DNA of 64,000 nucleotides from JAHDFB01 sp965658745. Its GTDB lineage: Bacteria > Bacteroidota > Bacteroidia > Chitinophagales > Saprospiraceae. Below, one piece after another: positions 61,698 through 64,000 of this stretch; the first letter of the stretch is position 1; every line of letters starts with the position of its first letter. The stretch is from NCBI GenBank assembly GCA_965658745.1, contig CBFHTK010000003.1:395196-459195 (forward strand), read 5' to 3'. The translations under genes were made by a program, and so were the position numbers. The notes under the pieces were generated by a model, which searched no databases, was not told the origin of the DNA, and was given only the letters and a program-made list of their open reading frames with translations.

Positions 61698-63014
61698 GTG
61701 AATATTTGCGTAGTTGGAACTGGATATGTTGGCTTGGTTTCAGGAACTTGTTTTGCAGAAACTGGAAATCGCGTAGTTTGCGTCGACATCGATGCTGAGA
61801 AAGTACGACGTTTTAAAGCTGGCGAAGTGGTTATTTATGAACCTGGCTTGGAAGCTATTTTTGAAAGAAATATAAGACAAGATCGACTTCATTTTACAAC
61901 CTCACTAGAAGAAGGTATAAAGAATGCAGAGATAATATTTCTAGCACTACCTACTCCACCGGGTGCTGATGGTCAGGCAGATTTACAATACGTTTTAAAG
62001 GTGGCGGATCAACTAGGAGATCTAATTACTGAATACAAGGTTATCGTTAACAAAAGTACAGTCCCTGTGGGCACAGCTGACAAAGTACACGCAATCCTAG
62101 AGAAAAAACTGTCTACTGATCTTTTCGACGTTGTAAGTAATCCTGAATTTTTGAGAGAGGGTGCTGCTGTAGATGACTTTATGAAGCCGGATCGGGTGGT
62201 AATTGGAACAAGTAGCGATAAGGCAAAAAAGAAAATGAGAAGACTCTATGAGCCTTTCGTAAGGCAAGGAAACCCTATATATTTTATGGATGTTCGCACA
62301 AGTGAATTGACAAAATACGCAGCAAATTCATATCTAGCTACCCGAATTAGCTTTATGAATGAAATAGCAAACCTCTGCGAAATGCTGGGAGCGGATGTGA
62401 ACTTAGTGAGAAAAGGCATGGGGAGCGATACGAGAATCGGGAAGAGATTCCTTTTTCCGGGAGTTGGTTTTGGCGGTTCATGTTTTCCGAAAGACGTCCA
62501 AGCACTTGATTACGTTGCGGATCAAAATGATTATGAATTTTCAATTCTAAAATCGGTCCTACAGGTAAATTCACGCCAACGAGAAGTCCTTGCAGATAAG
62601 ATTTTCAAACACTACAACGGTAATCTGAAAGGCAAGAAAATTGCCCTTTGGGGTCTAGCCTTTAAACCAAATACCGATGATATCCGAGAAGCCCCAGCAT
62701 TATATACTATCGATAAGCTCTTGGAAGCTGGAGCAGAAATCTGCGCCTATGACCCTGAAGCAATGGCTCATGTTAAAGAACTCTATGGTGACAAAATAGA
62801 ATTGGCTGAATCTATGTACGATACGCTTGACAATGCTGATTGCTTATGCATTGTTACTGAGTGGTCTGTTTTCCGTACTCCTGATTTCAAAACAATTAAG
62901 AAGAAACTGAAGCAGCCCGTCATATTTGATGGTCGAAATCTATTCTCTCTCGAACAGATGGAAGAAGAGGATATCTATTACTATAGTATTGGAAGAAAAA
63001 TTATCAATGGATAA
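61698..63014 (+). CDS. ugd: UDP-glucose 6-dehydrogenase
   Basis: This enzyme oxidises UDP-glucose to UDP-glucuronate (or a related UDP-sugar to its uronate) for surface polysaccharide. The 438-residue protein starts at GTG 61698: NICVVGTGYVGLVSGTCFAE is the NAD Rossmann loop, DVVSNPEFLREGAAVDDF (about 145-162) and GVGFGGSCFPKDVQAL (about 256-271) holds the catalytic Cys. The C-terminal domain has WGLAFKPNTDDIREAPAL. Relatives that make UDP-ManNAcA or UDP-GlcNAcA look similar, so the exact sugar is open. It overlaps cysC by 8 bases. Confidence 0.94.
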   Translation: MNICVVGTGYVGLVSGTCFAETGNRVVCVDIDAEKVRRFKAGEVVIYEPGLEAIFERNIRQDRLHFTTSLEEGIKNAEIIFLALPTPPGADGQADLQYVLKVADQLGDLITEYKVIVNKSTVPVGTADKVHAILEKKLSTDLFDVVSNPEFLREGAAVDDFMKPDRVVIGTSSDKAKKKMRRLYEPFVRQGNPIYFMDVRTSELTKYAANSYLATRISFMNEIANLCEMLGADVNLVRKGMGSDTRIGKRFLFPGVGFGGSCFPKDVQALDYVADQNDYEFSILKSVLQVNSRQREVLADKIFKHYNGNLKGKKIALWGLAFKPNTDDIREAPALYTIDKLLEAGAEICAYDPEAMAHVKELYGDKIELAESMYDTLDNADCLCIVTEWSVFRTPDFKTIKKKLKQPVIFDGRNLFSLEQMEEEDIYYYSIGRKIING

Positions 63015-63606
63015 GAATCATATATTCCCCATTCATGACCAATTAGTTCAAAGAAGCGAACGGGCATCATTTTTAAACCAAAAAGCAGGTGTATTTTGGT
63101 TAACTGGGCTATCTGGTTCTGGAAAAAGCACAATAGCATCTTTCGTCGAAAGACAACTTTTTTCTAAAGGCTATTTTGTCCAAGTCCTAGACGGGGATAA
63201 TGTGAGAAACGGCTTGTGTAAAGACCTCGGTTTCTCGCTTGAAGATCGCAAAGAAAACATCCGACGAATTGCAGAACTTTCAAAATTATACGTTCAATCT
63301 GGAGTTATATGCATCAATGCTTTTGTAAGTCCAACCACAGAAAGCCGTATGCTTGCAAAATCAATCATCGGAGAGCAAGATTTCCATGAAATATGGATAA
63401 GCACTTCGCTTGAAGCTTGTGAAAAAAGAGATACTAAAGGCCTTTACAAGAAAGCCCGTGCTGGTGAAATCTCCGGATTTACTGGCATTGATTCTCCCTA
63501 CGAACAACCTATCGAATCTGCTCTGAAAATCGACACAGAAAATCAAAGCTTAGAAATATCAGCAAACCTATTGCTAAATTATATGAAAACGCAAGTCTCG
63601 CTATAA
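63007..63606 (+). CDS. cysC: adenylylsulfate kinase
   Basis: CysC phosphorylates APS to PAPS, the sulfate donor for sulfotransferases and assimilation. The 199-residue protein from ATG 63007 (MDKNHIFPIHDQLVQRSERA) has the P-loop FWLTGLSGSGKSTIASFVERQ (about 35-55), LDGDNVRNGLCKDLGFS (about 64-80), NIRRIAELSKL and FVSPTTESR. KGLYKKARAGEISGFTGIDSPYE completes the family. Its start lies inside the ugd end, so the two are co-translated. In a polysaccharide locus this suggests sulfation of the polymer; no ATP sulfurylase or sulfotransferase is in view. Confidence 0.94.
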   Translation: MDKNHIFPIHDQLVQRSERASFLNQKAGVFWLTGLSGSGKSTIASFVERQLFSKGYFVQVLDGDNVRNGLCKDLGFSLEDRKENIRRIAELSKLYVQSGVICINAFVSPTTESRMLAKSIIGEQDFHEIWISTSLEACEKRDTKGLYKKARAGEISGFTGIDSPYEQPIESALKIDTENQSLEISANLLLNYMKTQVSL

Positions 63607-63608
63607 TC

Positions 63609-64000
63609 ATGGAACAAACACAAACAAACTACTTCAAGCACCCTTCAGCAATCATTGACAATGGCGCTATCATCGGAAAAGGCAGTTCAATCTGGCATTT
63701 TGCGCATGTCATGTCTGGAAGTAAAATGGGGGAAGGATGTAGTCTTGGGCAAAATGTCTTCATCGCCAATGGCGTTGAACTCGGAGACAATGTGAAGATT
63801 CAAAACAATGTCTCCGTTTACAAAGGTGTTACTTGTGAAAATGATGTTTTCCTAGGTCCATCTATGGTTTTTACAAATGTAATCAACCCTAGAAGTGCTG
63901 TCAATCGAAAAAGCGAATATGCCCCTACAGTAGTACGACAAGGTGTTAGCATTGGTGCTAATGCTACGATCGTTTGTGGTGTTGAACTCGGAAAGTACTG
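63609..64000 (+). CDS. WlbB/WbpD-type sugar N-acetyltransferase, 3'-truncated
   Basis: The ATG at 63609, two bases past cysC, opens a frame that runs off the window (130 codons). IDNGAIIGKGSSIWHFAHVM, CSLGQNVFIANGVELG, NNVSVYKGVTCENDVFLGPS and VFTNVINPRSAVNRKSEY are the left-handed beta-helix of WbpD/WlbB-like enzymes, which acetylate the 3-amino group of UDP-2-acetamido-3-amino-uronate. With ugd upstream this points to a diacetamido-uronic acid in the surface polymer. The hexapeptide turns are clear; the exact substrate is inferred. Confidence 0.85.
   Translation, partial: MEQTQTNYFKHPSAIIDNGAIIGKGSSIWHFAHVMSGSKMGEGCSLGQNVFIANGVELGDNVKIQNNVSVYKGVTCENDVFLGPSMVFTNVINPRSAVNRKSEYAPTVVRQGVSIGANATIVCGVELGKY

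Noticed and set aside
1..64000. CRISPR arrays, tRNA/rRNA genes, insertion sequences, prophage genes
   Set aside because: No regularly spaced repeats, no T-loop/CCA-like clover leaf, and no transposase, integrase or phage structural motif was seen on either strand.

Overview
The window comes from a member of the Bacteroidota, most likely a gliding or surface-dwelling marine type near Saprospiria, Cytophagia or Chitinophagia; the class is a guess. Support comes from a full-length SprA (type IX secretion translocon), proteins with type A-like and type B type IX sorting tails, a TonB-dependent receptor with a carboxypeptidase-regulatory-like domain, families largely confined to this phylum (DUF4290, DUF4270, DUF4286, PorV/PorQ, UpxY), few Shine-Dalgarno sites, and TAnnTTTG-type -7 promoter elements. 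The DNA is AT-rich and gene-dense. I saw no tRNA, rRNA, insertion sequence, prophage or CRISPR array. A 95-base run of N (2207-2301) lies inside one gene.

Layout. 1-12 kb: a 5'-truncated outer-membrane DUF5916 protein, a SulP anion transporter, a zinc-ribbon membrane protein, purine nucleoside phosphorylase, a DUF4197 lipoprotein, a lipid acyltransferase, acyl-CoA dehydrogenase, a DUF4286 protein, aspS and a lipoprotein. 12-25 kb: ruvA-sprA-nudK in tandem, purD, rpmE2, then a small cluster with yraN, two SRPBCC proteins and a TonB-C-like protein whose 5' end may be frameshifted. 25-38 kb: a thioredoxin-like protein, murA with Asp in place of the catalytic Cys, DUF4290, a tight operon (short GT5-like protein, DUF4270 lipoprotein, glmS), a YkvA-like protein, a four-helix membrane protein, and greA-HIT-flippase.

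37-46 kb is one operon transcribed leftward: TonB-dependent receptor, a 1344-residue surface protein and a PorV/PorQ-family barrel. 46-56 kb is housekeeping: a 2-hydroxyacid dehydrogenase, carB without its allosteric domain, nadK, uvrC, mgsA, a CAP-domain protein, lspA and trhO. 56-60 kb carries a large type B type IX cargo protein and a GT-B glycosyltransferase.

60.4-64 kb is the start of a surface-polysaccharide locus. A winged-helix/nucleotidyltransferase-like regulator and a UpxY (NusG/RfaH-like) antiterminator precede ugd, cysC and a WlbB/WbpD-type acetyltransferase that runs off the end. Together they suggest a polymer containing uronic or diacetamido-uronic sugars and possibly sulfate. 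A perfect 8-bp inverted repeat sits on the regulator's promoter.

The least expected signals are a dispersed family of about 16-bp hairpins (T4-5 GGGC-tetraloop-GCCC, often with a GNRA loop) at seven places, two genes with TATTTTTG exactly four bases before the ATG (leaderless-looking), and the degenerate, conserved-looking GT5 fragment next to DUF4270 and glmS.
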